Part shown: piece after piece, positions 15,425-26,106 of the stretch | Layout of the letters: every line of letters starts with the position of its first letter | Numbering within the stretch: position 1 is the first letter of the stretch | Source: Castellaniella sp040276085 | Lineage (GTDB): Bacteria; Pseudomonadota; Gammaproteobacteria; Burkholderiales; Burkholderiaceae_B | Reading direction: 5' to 3' | NCBI RefSeq assembly: GCF_040276085.1 | Contig: NZ_JBELOK010000001.1 | Span: forward strand, 310,001 to 374,000 | Length of the DNA stretch: 64,000 nt | Notes under the pieces: generated by a model | Seen by the model: only the letters and a program-made list of their open reading frames with translations | Told to the model about the DNA's origin: nothing | The model's database searches: none | Position numbers and translations under genes: made by a program

Positions 15425-17505
15425 GTGTCGTCCTCAAACAAAACATCCAGGAAATCGGGAAAGGCCCCATCTTCGGGCTCGGGCTGCAAATAGATGACCT
15501 GCGATGTGGGCTTGCTCTCTTTGCCGCCCTCAGGTTGCGCCGATGATCGATGATGCTTACGCTCCATCTCACGAGCCCGCTCCCGATTCTTGCTCATGCC
15601 CGCCAGGGCCTGCGCCTTTGAGTCGCCCAAGCTCGCGGGGCGAAGCCTCTGTGCCTGATCGATGGTCGCCTGAATGCGGCGATCCAGATTTCTTTTGCTT
15701 TCCCGCTCCTGCAACTGGGCCGATGCGGTTGTTCTCCGTTGTGCCTTCTGACTTGCCCATAGCTCCCACATGGATTGATCACGGTACTGTCTGGAGCGAT
15801 CCGTCAAGGTGCAACGCCAGTAGTCCGACTGAGCTGAGTCAGGGTAAACATAGATCGTATTCGCACTTGCCGGATCATAGGCGGCCATCATCGTGTTGGG
15901 CCGCTCTTGTCTTGTTCTGTGCAGCCAGCCAGAGACCATCAGTTCCCTGCACGAGTAAAAGGCGCCAAAACACCGGATACCATAGTCCGATACCGTCACC
16001 TTGACGCGAGGCAACAGCGCTAATTTCAACGCCTCGTCGGCAACCGTTCTCAAGCGTCCGCTTCGGTGCGCAATGCCCCAGCGCCAGAGGTTGATGGGAA
16101 CACTAGAAAGCGTATCGGGCATATCCGGCTCGCGGTCATATTTGACCAACACGGCATGCAAATTTCGATGCAGAATTGATCCCAGTATGATTTGCGTAAA
16201 GTCATTCAATGTCAGGGTGGCATCCAGCCGATAATCCTTGCCGCCTCGCTTTTTGACGATGGTGCCCGTGACGACGCCCGGCGCAAACGGCTTGAAGTCT
16301 GCCTGGATCGTATGAAAGTGGCGCTCCACAATGCCTTTGGCGTCGCCCCGATAGGGTGGCGTATTTTCGATCCTGACGCCAAAGGCTTGCTCCAGATATT
16401 CGATCTGGTGGCCCAGCAGCTCGCCACGATCGGCAAGAATCGCATCGGGCAGCCCGACCGAGGGCCAGTCCTCGGAGGCTATCTCGTACCCATACGCGCG
16501 GCACAACTGCGCCTTGTCGGTCATGGCATTGGCCAAAGCCAACACGGCGGTCGCGTAGGACGGGTTTTCAAGCCCCACATAAAACCCGGCGATCAACCTG
16601 CTGTAGACATCCACCACGACATACAGTGTCGGGCGTCCGATGATTTTCCGCCTGTCAGCGGACAACAGGTATATGTCGGCGATTGTCGCATCAATCTCAT
16701 AGCGGGCACCCGGTCCATGAGCGCCTGCAGTGGCCGTGCCATGTATCGGCCGGATGTCCTTCTGATACTCAATTTTGTTGGCTTTCAACCGGATGCGCTC
16801 GGCGCGAAGGTACTCGCGTTCATAAAAAAAGCGAAGCTGCGCCACGGTCGGAAAGTCCGTTTTCTCAACGTCGGGGTAAGACGCCTCGTACATGTCCTCA
16901 AAACGGCGGTGGGTATAGGGCAAAGAGCGACCCTTATCCGTCAGATAGTGGCGGTCGAGCACAATCCGGAACATCCGTTCAATATCGGCGTTGATCGTGG
17001 CGCCCGTGCCCGGCGACACGCTTCTGGGGCGGCCCAGCTTCTTTCTGGAACTCTTACGCTTTTTCCCTTTGGCGCCGCAATGCTTGTAGTCTGGCAACAG
17101 CGCGTTTGGTGTGCCGCCACGCTGCCAGTATTGGCGTAAAAGAGCATAAATCGTTTTCGGTGCCGCGCCTGATCTGTCCGCAGCCTCCTTGATCAATGCA
17201 CCCCGGCCTCGTCGACGCACGATGTCGGGATGCTTGATCAGGGCTTCAATCACTGCGAAGCGCTGGTCTCGAATCTGCTGAGAAACCGAGCCCTGCACGG
17301 GCAATTGCGACGCCAAGTCAGCAAACGGATCATCGACCTTTCTCAGGGTTTCTGAGAGAATCTCCGCCTCGACTTGCGAGACGGGTATGCGCTCAGGCAG
17401 GGTGCTGCCCGAGTCGATATCGATCCACGTATACCTGCCCTCGGAGATCAGGAGAACACGATATCGGGCTTTTCCATGCGCCACCACATCATTGATTCGC
17501 AGCAC
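15421..17505 (-). CDS. tnsB: Tn7-type transposase TnsB
   Basis: The 694-residue DDE transposase (Tn7 TnsB 702) binds the terminal repeats and cuts and joins the 3' ends. Catalytic residues are D272 (YEIDATIAD), D359 (ILADRGEL) and E394 (GIVERHFH), almost the same positions as D273/D361/E396 in Tn7. N-terminal DNA-binding HTH domains precede residue 250. The start is GTG at 17505, overlapping the tnsA 3' end by 17 bp. Its presumed sites are the AATAAAGTTGGTAA repeats at both ends. Confidence 0.96.
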   Translation of the reverse strand: MLRINDVVAHGKARYRVLLISEGRYTWIDIDSGSTLPERIPVSQVEAEILSETLRKVDDPFADLASQLPVQGSVSQQIRDQRFAVIEALIKHPDIVRRRGRGALIKEAADRSGAAPKTIYALLRQYWQRGGTPNALLPDYKHCGAKGKKRKSSRKKLGRPRSVSPGTGATINADIERMFRIVLDRHYLTDKGRSLPYTHRRFEDMYEASYPDVEKTDFPTVAQLRFFYEREYLRAERIRLKANKIEYQKDIRPIHGTATAGAHGPGARYEIDATIADIYLLSADRRKIIGRPTLYVVVDVYSRLIAGFYVGLENPSYATAVLALANAMTDKAQLCRAYGYEIASEDWPSVGLPDAILADRGELLGHQIEYLEQAFGVRIENTPPYRGDAKGIVERHFHTIQADFKPFAPGVVTGTIVKKRGGKDYRLDATLTLNDFTQIILGSILHRNLHAVLVKYDREPDMPDTLSSVPINLWRWGIAHRSGRLRTVADEALKLALLPRVKVTVSDYGIRCFGAFYSCRELMVSGWLHRTRQERPNTMMAAYDPASANTIYVYPDSAQSDYWRCTLTDRSRQYRDQSMWELWASQKAQRRTTASAQLQERESKRNLDRRIQATIDQAQRLRPASLGDSKAQALAGMSKNRERAREMERKHHRSSAQPEGGKESKPTSQVIYLQPEPEDGAFPDFLDVLFEDDT

Positions 17506-18319
17506 AGCGATCCCTCAACGCGTGAATATCCGACGAGGCATGCAGGTCACCCACCACAAGATCCGCCCAGGGCCTTCTGATATCAAAGAGCACCATTCTC
17601 ATTGCCAGATGCGTGCGGGTCTTTTGCAGCGACTCGCCCAATTCCAGCGAATAGGCCTGATCCAGCCTCATTGCGGCCTCGGATAACCGTAGTGCCGGAT
17701 TCTGCGAAAAATAGTTCAGATACAGGGGTGCCACATCAAGGAGGCCTTCGATGTCCCCCAACGGCGTTTGAGCGGGGTACAGCCATTCGATATTCTTGGC
17801 CACCGCCTTGGGTATCTGTTTTTCCGTGAGTAAATACCACGGCACGCCTTTCATCTCCCAATAGCGACGCTCGATCTCCAGCTTTTCAACGACTCTATGC
17901 TTGAGAAGGTCTGACGAGGGCTTAACTTGAACCGCCATTCTAGGCAGGCTCGGCATGCTGGTATCCACGAGGAAGTCCGTCGACATGACCCGAAGCTTGC
18001 CACCCACCTCCGGGTGACGGATACCCGCCTTGGCGGCAAGCTCAACCGTATCGGTCATCCTGAGCGGGTACTGTTCTCGAATGTCGGTTACGGCGGGGTG
18101 CCAGTCGAACAGAAAAAAAGCCGCCAACTCCAGGTCTGAAAGCAGATGGTGCGTTCGCTGCGCCTGAAATCCCCACACGCGGTGGGATCTTCCCGAAGAA
18201 GGCAGATCCCTCACCGTCAGCCACGGCCGATAATCTTTGCCAACACCCGCGCCTCGCCCTTGCTTAATCCATTTCTCGGTACGGGCATCAAGGTTGGAAC
18301 CGGCCATGGTCAGCGTCAT
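17489..18319 (-). CDS. tnsA: Tn7-type endonuclease TnsA
   Basis: TnsA makes the 5'-strand cuts so the element moves by cut-and-paste. The ATG at 18319 gives 276 residues and puts the catalytic triad at E64 (LLSDLELAAF), D115 (VMSTDFLVD) and K133 (AVQVKPSSD), against E63/D114/K132 in Tn7. A longer TTG start at 18352 would run into TnsB repeat R3. The N-terminal GRGAGVGKDYRPWLTV matches Tn7 TnsA closely. It is the gene nearest glmS, as in Tn7. Confidence 0.95.
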   Translation of the reverse strand: MTLTMAGSNLDARTEKWIKQGRGAGVGKDYRPWLTVRDLPSSGRSHRVWGFQAQRTHHLLSDLELAAFFLFDWHPAVTDIREQYPLRMTDTVELAAKAGIRHPEVGGKLRVMSTDFLVDTSMPSLPRMAVQVKPSSDLLKHRVVEKLEIERRYWEMKGVPWYLLTEKQIPKAVAKNIEWLYPAQTPLGDIEGLLDVAPLYLNYFSQNPALRLSEAAMRLDQAYSLELGESLQKTRTHLAMRMVLFDIRRPWADLVVGDLHASSDIHALRDRCAANQ

Positions 18320-18345
18320 TCTCGTATCAAAGTCATGCCTGGAAT

Positions 18346-18410
18346 TTACCAACTTTATTCGTAAATTACCAACTTTATTCTCAAGTTACCAACTTTATTA
18401 TCCGACGACA
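18346..18410 (-). repeat. Transposon right end: terminus and three abutting TnsB-type repeats
   Basis: Read on the minus strand from 18410, the end is TGTCGTCGG and then three AATAAAGTTGGTAA copies at 18399-18386, 18379-18366 and 18359-18346, with an exact 20-bp period. Tn7 right ends likewise have clustered TnsB sites. The tnsA promoter must lie within or next to these sites, so TnsB may repress tns expression, as known for Tn7 (inference). Confidence 0.93.
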
Positions 18411-18415
18411 CCCCC
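18411..18415. other. attTn7 target site: candidate 5-bp duplication next to glmS
   Basis: CCCCC directly abuts the TGT terminus, 25 bp separating the terminus from the last base of the glmS stop codon (18436). Tn7 duplicates 5 bp at this position. The matching copy would be just before the window start, so the duplication cannot be confirmed here. Confidence 0.75.
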
Positions 18416-18435
18416 GCTCAACACGCCAGCTTCAA

Positions 18436-20268
18436 TCACTCCACCGTCACGCTCTTGGCCAGGTTACGTGGCTTGTCTACGTCCGTACCCCGGGCGCACG
18501 CCGTGTGATAGGCCAGCAGCTGCAAAGGCACAGTATGCAAGATAGGAGACAAGCGCCCATAGTGCTCTGGCATGCGGATGACGTGCATGCCGGTGGCGCC
18601 GACAATCTGCGTGTCGGCATCCGCAAACACATAGAGTTCGCCGCCTCGTGCCCGCACTTCCTGCATATTGGATTTCAGTTTTTCCAGCAACTCGTCGTGC
18701 GGCGCCACTGTCACTACAGGCATGGCATCGGTTACCAGAGCCAGCGGGCCATGCTTAAGCTCACCCGCGGGATAGGCCTCTGCATGGATGTAGCTGATTT
18801 CCTTCAGCTTCAGCGCGCCTTCGAGGGCAATCGGGTAATGCATGCCACGGCCCAGAAACAAGGCGTTTTCTTTGCTGGCAAAGCGCTCGGCCCAAGCGAT
18901 GATCTGGGGCTCCAGCGCCAGCACGGCAGAGATGGCGGCCGGCAGGTGGCGCAAGGCTTTCAGGGCGTCGCGCTCGGCGTCTTCTGCCAGGTGGCCTTTG
19001 GCCTGGGCCAGTGTCAGGGTAAGCAGATAAAGCGCGGTTAACTGAGTGGTAAAGGCCTTGGTGGAGGCGACGCCGATCTCGACACCCGCGCGGGTAATAA
19101 ACGCCAACTTGCACTCACGCACCATCGCACTGGAGGCCACATTGCAAATGGTGAGGGTATGCGCCATACCCAGGCTGCGCGCGTGTTTCAGGGCCGCCAG
19201 AGTATCGGCGGTTTCACCCGATTGCGAGATGGTGACAACCAGGGTGCGCGGGTTGGGCACACTGGTGCGATAGCGGTATTCGCTGGCGATTTCAACGTTC
19301 ACCGGGATGCCCGCCACGGATTCGATCCAGTAGCGCGCCGTCAGGCCCGCATAGTAACTGGTGCCGCAGGCCAGAATCAGTACGCGGTCGATCTCTTTAA
19401 ACACGGCATGCGCGCCATCCCCAAAGAGCTCTGGCATGATGGCGTCGATATCCTGCAGGGTATCGCCCACCGCACGGGGCTGCTCGAAAATCTCTTTTTG
19501 CATGAAATGACGATAGGGGCCGAGTTCGGCCTCACCCGTATGTGCCTGCACCGTGTGCACCGCACGCTCTACGGCCTGGCCCTGCGCGTCGGTCACCCAT
19601 ACGCGCGACAGCTGCAGATCCACGACATCACCGTCTTCGAGATAGATGATCTGATCGGTGGTGCCGGCCAACGCCAGGGCATCCGAAGCCAGATAGTTGC
19701 CCTGATCGCTGCAGCCAACCACCAGCGGCGAGCCCTGGCGCGCACCCACCACACGGTGAGGTTCTTCGGCACAAAACACTGCAATGGCGTAAGCACCTTC
19801 CAGCCGGCGGGTGGCTTGCTGAACAGCCGCCAGCAGATCACCGTCGTACAGATGGTCTACCAGATGGGCAATCACCTCGGTATCTGTCTGGCTGTGAAAC
19901 ACATAGCCGGCGGCTTGAAGCTCGGCGCGCAGGGCGTCGTGGTTCTCGATGATGCCGTTATGCACCAGCGCCACACGAGGGGCACCGTTTTCAGGGCCTG
20001 AAAAATGTGGATGAGCGTTGTGCGTCAGCGGTGCGCCATGCGTGGCCCAGCGGGTATGGGCAATGCCGGTGAGACCCTCCACACGATCCTGCTTGGCCTG
20101 GGCGGCAAGCTCGGCCACGCGCTGGGTGCTGCGCACCCGCTGCAGGCCTGTGCCGGTGTGCACTGCCACCCCGCAGGAATCGTAGCCACGGTATTCAAGC
20201 CGTCTCAGGCCCTCGAGCAAAACGGGAACAATGTTATGACGCGCAACTGCGCCCACGATGCCGCACAT
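18436..20268 (-). CDS. glmS: Glutamine-fructose-6-phosphate aminotransferase (isomerizing)
   Basis: Makes glucosamine-6-phosphate from fructose-6-phosphate and glutamine, the first step to UDP-GlcNAc. The ATG at 20268 gives MCGIVGAVARHN, so Cys is the N-terminal nucleophile after Met removal. The frame's longer start is rejected for this reason. Length is 610 residues. There is an N-terminal glutaminase domain and then two SIS sugar-isomerase domains (SQSGETADT, CGTSYY), ending DKPRNLAKSVTVE, the sequence whose DNA TnsD recognises. It is the attachment gene for the Tn7-like element. Confidence 0.98.
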   Translation of the reverse strand: MCGIVGAVARHNIVPVLLEGLRRLEYRGYDSCGVAVHTGTGLQRVRSTQRVAELAAQAKQDRVEGLTGIAHTRWATHGAPLTHNAHPHFSGPENGAPRVALVHNGIIENHDALRAELQAAGYVFHSQTDTEVIAHLVDHLYDGDLLAAVQQATRRLEGAYAIAVFCAEEPHRVVGARQGSPLVVGCSDQGNYLASDALALAGTTDQIIYLEDGDVVDLQLSRVWVTDAQGQAVERAVHTVQAHTGEAELGPYRHFMQKEIFEQPRAVGDTLQDIDAIMPELFGDGAHAVFKEIDRVLILACGTSYYAGLTARYWIESVAGIPVNVEIASEYRYRTSVPNPRTLVVTISQSGETADTLAALKHARSLGMAHTLTICNVASSAMVRECKLAFITRAGVEIGVASTKAFTTQLTALYLLTLTLAQAKGHLAEDAERDALKALRHLPAAISAVLALEPQIIAWAERFASKENALFLGRGMHYPIALEGALKLKEISYIHAEAYPAGELKHGPLALVTDAMPVVTVAPHDELLEKLKSNMQEVRARGGELYVFADADTQIVGATGMHVIRMPEHYGRLSPILHTVPLQLLAYHTACARGTDVDKPRNLAKSVTVE

Positions 20269-20353
20269 GGCAACACTCCTGTCAGTGGTAAGGCGCAGCC
20301 CGGGAATCACAGGGCCGAACCTGAAGGTTTTCGCTATTGTGTCCTGCCCGCAA

Positions 20354-20429
20354 AGAAATTTGATTTCTATTTTTTCTCGATTATGAAATAATATTTCAAT
20401 ATCTAATTAGTATGAAATTTAATTTCATA
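20354..20429. promoter_or_regulatory. Three phased palindromes between glmS and the AsnC/Lrp gene
   Basis: Three inverted repeats share GAAAT/ATTTC half-sites: AGAAAT-3-ATTTCT (20354-20368), TGAAATAATATTTCA (20384-20398) and TATGAAATTTAATTTCATA (20411-20429). Their centres are at 20361, 20391 and 20420, i.e. 29-30 bp apart, close to three helical turns. The region is AT-rich in a GC-rich genome. The layout fits binding of an AsnC/Lrp oligomer, most simply the adjacent regulator (inference). Confidence 0.75.
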
Positions 20430-20497
20430 CCTGCCAGATATTTACTACTCTGGCTCAAAATGAACCACAGCCATCCGCGGAATCTTCTACCCAGGCC

Positions 20498-21004
20498 ATG
20501 ACACCCGGCACCTCTCCATACACGCTGGACGATCTTGATCGCCGAATACTGGATCAGTTGCAGCGGGATTCTTCTCTCAGCAACCTGCAACTGGCCGCCC
20601 GGGTGCACGCATCCGCCCCTACATGCTTGCGGCGCGTACGCAAGCTCAGGCAATCCGGGCTGATTGTGCGCGAAACCGCGCTGCTGGATGCCACCCGGCT
20701 GGGTAATCCCATCACCGTCATCATCGAGGTCTCACTGGATGCTCAGGCAGCCTCCCAACTGGATGCCGTCGAAGCCCATCTGATTCAGGATCCCGCCATT
20801 CAGCAGTGCTATCGCGTCAGCAGCGGACCTGATTTCATCCTTGTGGCACGCCTGGCCGATATGCAGGCGTATCAGGATCTGGCCCTCAGGCGCCTGACCG
20901 GAGACCCCCGAGTACGCAATGTTCGTAGTTTCTTTGCCACACAATGCAGCAAATTTGACCCTCGAATTGTGATTCCGGGCAGCATATACCCTACGTCCGG
21001 GTAA
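20498..21004 (+). CDS. Lrp/AsnC family transcriptional regulator
   Basis: The 168-residue protein starts MTPGTSPYTLDDLDRRILDQ. An N-terminal HTH (LQRDSSLSNLQLAARVHASAPTC as helix-turn-helix) is followed by a RAM/AsnC ligand domain (ITVIIEVSLDAQ, and CYRVSSGPDFILVARL as a typical core). It is divergent from glmS with phased palindromes between. The effector amino acid cannot be told from sequence. It probably controls its own gene and perhaps glmS (inference). Confidence 0.92.
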   Translation: MTPGTSPYTLDDLDRRILDQLQRDSSLSNLQLAARVHASAPTCLRRVRKLRQSGLIVRETALLDATRLGNPITVIIEVSLDAQAASQLDAVEAHLIQDPAIQQCYRVSSGPDFILVARLADMQAYQDLALRRLTGDPRVRNVRSFFATQCSKFDPRIVIPGSIYPTSG

Positions 21005-21185
21005 ATACTTATGCTATAGTAGCGGATTGCTTGTTTTCTGACCTCCTGACCTTGGTTTTCTTTAGGGTTGATTCGGTCGGCACATGCGACTGACTCTTGC
21101 GCGGCAGACATCCGCTGCAACAACCCGGCAGCCGGCACTTTTACGCCCGGCGCTCCATGCCCGTATTGGCGGGCACAAGGAAACC

Positions 21186-22832
<1,647 letters not shown>

Positions 22833-22873
22833 GGCCAGGCTGTTTGCCTGCTAAAGCCCGCTGCTGATACAGC

Positions 22874-22917
22874 AAGGCCTGAGTCCAGTACCTCACTGCA
22901 CTCAGGCCTTTTCTTTT
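22874..22917 (+). terminator. Rho-independent terminator after rhlE
   Basis: Stem AAGGCCTGAGT (22874-22884) pairs exactly with ACTCAGGCCTT (22900-22910), followed by TTCTTTTG. It ends the helicase transcript 42 bp past its stop codon. Confidence 0.9.
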
Positions 22918-22947
22918 GCCCTGCTCATTTTGCTATGCTTTGCGCCT

Positions 22948-24129
22948 ATGACTGAACTGCCTTCTGTCCAGATGCCCACGGGCTTGCCTGCCCCAGACCC
23001 CGTCGCCCACGACCACAGCCTGCGGGTGCAGGCCATGTTGCTTGAGAAAATACAGGCAGCAGGCGGCTATCTGCCATTTGAGGCCTGGATGCAGGCCGCG
23101 CTGTACGAGCCGGGGCTGGGCTACTACAGCGCCGGCAGTACCAAGCTGCACGCAGGGGGTGATTTCACCACTGCACCGGAAATCAGCCCGCTGTTTGGCC
23201 AGGCGCTGGCCAGCCAAGTGACCTGGGTGCTGCAGGCCAGCCACAGCCTTGATGTGCTGGAGTTCGGCGCGGGCTCCGGTGCGTTGGCGGCCGCGTTGCT
23301 GCCTGCCTTGCAGGCGCGCGGCTTAACGGTACGCTATCAGATCATCGAGCTCTCGGCCGATCTTCGGGCGCGCCAGCAACAGCGGCTGGCCCCCTGGGCC
23401 AATCAGGTGCATTGGCTGGATCAGCTGCCCGATGCATTTGCCGGTTGCGTGCTGGCCAACGAGGTATTGGATGCCATGCCGGTATCCGTGTTTCGCTGGA
23501 CAGACACCGGCCAACTGGAAACCTTGGGTGTGATGGCTGCCCCGCAGGCCAACACGGCCAGCCCATTTGCCTGGGCCGCGCAGCCGGCAGATGACCATCT
23601 GCGCACCACTGTAGCCGCACGGCTGCCAGTTTTGCCTGGTTATCAGTCAGAAATCAACGGACAGGCCGAGGCCTGGATACGCCAAATGGGCACCTGGCTG
23701 CGATGCGGCGCTGCCATCCTTATTGATTATGGCTTTCCACAAGCCGAGTACTACCACCCCCAGCGACTGCAGGGCACCCTGATGTGCCATTTTCGCCATC
23801 ACGCACACGACCAGCCACTGGTTCTTCCCGGTTTGCAGGACATCACCGCACACATCGACTTCACCGCGATGGCGGATGCCGCGATGGCAGGCGGGCTGGA
23901 CGTGTTGGGCTATACCTCGCAGGCGCGCTTTCTGATGAACTGCGGCCTGATCGAACTTATCGGCACACTGGCGCAAGAACCTGCTGATCACGCCCGGCAG
24001 CACACGGCCATCAATACGCTGGTGTCAGAAGCCGAAATGGGTGAGTTGTTCAAAGTGCTGGCGGTGGGGCGTGGGCTGGACGGCCCGCTACCGGGCTTCT
24101 TGCGCGGCGACCGGCGCGACCGGCTGTGA
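22948..24129 (+). CDS. SAM-dependent methyltransferase, MidA/NDUFAF7 family (DUF185)
   Basis: The 393-residue protein (ATG at 22948; an in-frame ATG at 22930 is also possible) has the COG1565 signature. FEAWMQAALYEPGLGYYS is followed by DFTTAPEISPLFGQ, then a class I methyltransferase core with VLEFGAGSGALAAALLP and LANEVLDAMPVSVF. The mitochondrial homologue methylates a complex I subunit arginine. The bacterial substrate is not established. Its 3' end overlaps that of convergent murI by 42 bp. Confidence 0.88.
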   Translation: MTELPSVQMPTGLPAPDPVAHDHSLRVQAMLLEKIQAAGGYLPFEAWMQAALYEPGLGYYSAGSTKLHAGGDFTTAPEISPLFGQALASQVTWVLQASHSLDVLEFGAGSGALAAALLPALQARGLTVRYQIIELSADLRARQQQRLAPWANQVHWLDQLPDAFAGCVLANEVLDAMPVSVFRWTDTGQLETLGVMAAPQANTASPFAWAAQPADDHLRTTVAARLPVLPGYQSEINGQAEAWIRQMGTWLRCGAAILIDYGFPQAEYYHPQRLQGTLMCHFRHHAHDQPLVLPGLQDITAHIDFTAMADAAMAGGLDVLGYTSQARFLMNCGLIELIGTLAQEPADHARQHTAINTLVSEAEMGELFKVLAVGRGLDGPLPGFLRGDRRDRL

Positions 24130-24957
24130 CTGCGGCGTCTGCGCACCAACCGTCAGGCCAAAGCTATTAAACAAGCGGCGCGTCGCAAAATCAGGCAGGC
24201 CGGCAGTCAACAGGGCAATATCGGGCGCCGGTGAATGTTCTGCATTCGCCGGGCAAGGCAACAGGCTGCGTGCCTGTCTGGCAATGGCTTCAGCAGGGTC
24301 CAGCCAATCCACCGGCCAAGGCGCCAGGCGCCGAAAGACATTGGCCAGAAACGGATAATGTGTGCACCCCAGCACCACAATATCCGTTTGCCGACCCGCA
24401 TCACAAACAAAGCACGGCGCAATCTCCGCCGCGATTTCCTCATCGTCCACAGGCTGCCCGCGTACATAGGCTTCAGCTGCCTGGGCCAGGCGGGTGGAGC
24501 CCACCAGCCGAACCTGGCACTGCGAGGCAAATGAACGGATCAATCCGCGGGTGTAATCCCGCTGCACGGTACCCGGAGTGGCCAGCACGGATACCAGCCC
24601 CGAGCGGGTGCGCTCGGCTGCAGGCTTGATGGCGGGGACGGTACCCACGAAACGGGTCTCGGGATAGCGAGCTCTCAAGGCTGTACCGGCCACGGTAAAT
24701 GCAGTATTGCAGGCAATCAGGCACAAGGCGGGCCGCCATTGGGCGAGCAAGGCGCCAATCAACTGCAGCACATGATCCCGCAATGCGTCCTCGGCCCAGC
24801 TGCCGTATGGAAACGCGGCATCATCCGCCACATAGACAAACGTGCGCTCGGGCATCAACAAGCGGGCCTCGCGCAAAACCGTCAGCCCGCCGATGCCGGA
24901 ATCAAACACCAGCACGCACTGCCCGGCACCTGCTGCCGGATAAAGATCGTCAACCAT
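24088..24957 (-). CDS. murI: Glutamate racemase
   Basis: Converts L- to D-glutamate for peptidoglycan. The 289-residue protein has FDSGIGGLTVLRE at the N-terminus and the two catalytic cysteines in LIACNTAFT and VLGCTHYPFL. The start is MVDDLYPAAGAGQ. It is convergent with midA, sharing 42 bp of coding sequence at the 3' ends. The C-terminal about 20 residues (QTPQSQPVAPVAAQEAR) are low-complexity and lie inside that overlap. Confidence 0.96.
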   Translation of the reverse strand: MVDDLYPAAGAGQCVLVFDSGIGGLTVLREARLLMPERTFVYVADDAAFPYGSWAEDALRDHVLQLIGALLAQWRPALCLIACNTAFTVAGTALRARYPETRFVGTVPAIKPAAERTRSGLVSVLATPGTVQRDYTRGLIRSFASQCQVRLVGSTRLAQAAEAYVRGQPVDDEEIAAEIAPCFVCDAGRQTDIVVLGCTHYPFLANVFRRLAPWPVDWLDPAEAIARQARSLLPCPANAEHSPAPDIALLTAGLPDFATRRLFNSFGLTVGAQTPQSQPVAPVAAQEAR

Positions 24958-24972
24958 ATTGTTTTGAATGAA

Positions 24973-26106
24973 TCAGGGAGCCAAAGGACACTTTGCCAGG
25001 GCCTGGATACGGGCAGCACGCAGATCCGCCCGTATCCGGGCGGGATCACCGCCGGCGGCACGGGCAACCGCCCCGGCATCAATCTGGCGCACAGCCTGCA
25101 AGCGTTGCTGCCAGGCAGCCGCGTCGACGGCGGGATCCAGGCAGGCTGCAATTTCCAGCAGCTGCAGGCAGCGCTCGGGGCGCCTCAGGGCATCGCAAGC
25201 CTCCAGCACATCCAGGCAGGCGGCGGGATCGGGATCCGCACCCAGGAGGGGCTGCAAACCCGCCAACAAGCCTGGGAGCAAACGGGCAAGATCCCGGCAG
25301 GCCGTGGGCACCCGTAACTGGGCGTGCAGATCTGCACCAGAGCGGCAGCACAAGACAGCATAACGCTGAGCCAGATCCAGGCTGCACGCTGCCGCACGCG
25401 CCAAGGCATCTGCCACCAGAGGGTTCCAGACCAGGCCGGGCGCCACCCGGGGCAAGGCCCCGCACTGGGCCAGCACTGCAAACATCCGCTGAGGGTGTTG
25501 CGTGATCAGCCCCTTGGCAAACTCCTGCCAGACGCGTTCGGGCACCAGGGCATCCACCTCACCCGCCTGCACCAGCTCATGACAGAGCGCCAGGGTTTCG
25601 GGGGCAATGGAAAAATCATGAAAACGGGCTGCAAAACGCGCCAGCCGCAAGAGCCGCACCGGGTCTTCGACAAAGGCGGGGCCCACATGGCGCAACACCC
25701 GATGGGCGATGTCATTGGCGCCATTCAGGGGATCGATCAAGCGGCCATCGGGTGCCCGGGCAATTGCATTGACGGTAAGATCCCGACGCTGAAGGTCTTC
25801 TTCAAGCGTGACATCCAGGCCGGCGTGAAACACAAAGCCATGATAACCACGCCCGGATTTGCGCTCGGTTCGGGCCAATGCGTATTCTTCGTGGGTACGT
25901 GGATGCAAAAACACCGGGAAATCGCCGCCCACCGGGGTAAATCCGCGCGCCGCCAGGGCTTCGGGGCTGGCACCCACCACCACCCAGTCGCGGTCGCCCG
26001 CAGGCAAACCCAGCAGGTCGTCCCGCACGGCGCCACCAACGATGTATACCTCAAGCCCGTCCACGACGGGATCAGAGGCGGATGGGCCAGTGGGCCTGGG
26101 CTGCAT
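24973..26106 (-). CDS. cca: CCA tRNA nucleotidyltransferase
   Basis: Adds or repairs the 3' CCA of tRNAs. The ATG at 26106 (MQPRPTGPSASDP) shares its A with the slt stop (TGATG), so translation is probably coupled. This gives 377 residues. The nucleotidyltransferase motif is YIVGGAVRDDLLGLPAGDRDWVV, the RNA-binding domain has RRDLTVNAIA, and LRLARFAARF follows. A C-terminal HD domain is not evident, so it appears to be a short form compared with the about 412-residue E. coli protein. Confidence 0.95.
   Translation of the reverse strand: MQPRPTGPSASDPVVDGLEVYIVGGAVRDDLLGLPAGDRDWVVVGASPEALAARGFTPVGGDFPVFLHPRTHEEYALARTERKSGRGYHGFVFHAGLDVTLEEDLQRRDLTVNAIARAPDGRLIDPLNGANDIAHRVLRHVGPAFVEDPVRLLRLARFAARFHDFSIAPETLALCHELVQAGEVDALVPERVWQEFAKGLITQHPQRMFAVLAQCGALPRVAPGLVWNPLVADALARAAACSLDLAQRYAVLCCRSGADLHAQLRVPTACRDLARLLPGLLAGLQPLLGADPDPAACLDVLEACDALRRPERCLQLLEIAACLDPAVDAAAWQQRLQAVRQIDAGAVARAAGGDPARIRADLRAARIQALAKCPLAP

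Larger units (their letters stand above)
1..18410. mobile_element. Tn7-like transposon (tnsABCDE) in attTn7, carrying mercury and copper resistance
   Basis: Complete Tn7-type machinery (tnsA-E, all on the minus strand, 10654-18319) lies next to the glmS 3' end. The right terminus reads TGTCGTCGG on the minus strand from 18410, 25 bases past the glmS stop, the known Tn7 insertion point. Three 14-bp repeats sit just inside each end in inverted orientation. By comparison with the right end, the left terminus is about 7 bases before base 1, so the left outer tip and left target duplication are not visible. Cargo: an IS3-family element, mer operon, copper/thiol module. All tns genes are open, so it may still be mobile (inference). 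Confidence 0.95.

Noticed and set aside
10654..18319. A CRISPR-associated transposon (CAST)
   Set aside because: Tns genes are of the full Tn7 type with tnsD and tnsE; no cas genes or array, and insertion is at glmS as TnsD directs.
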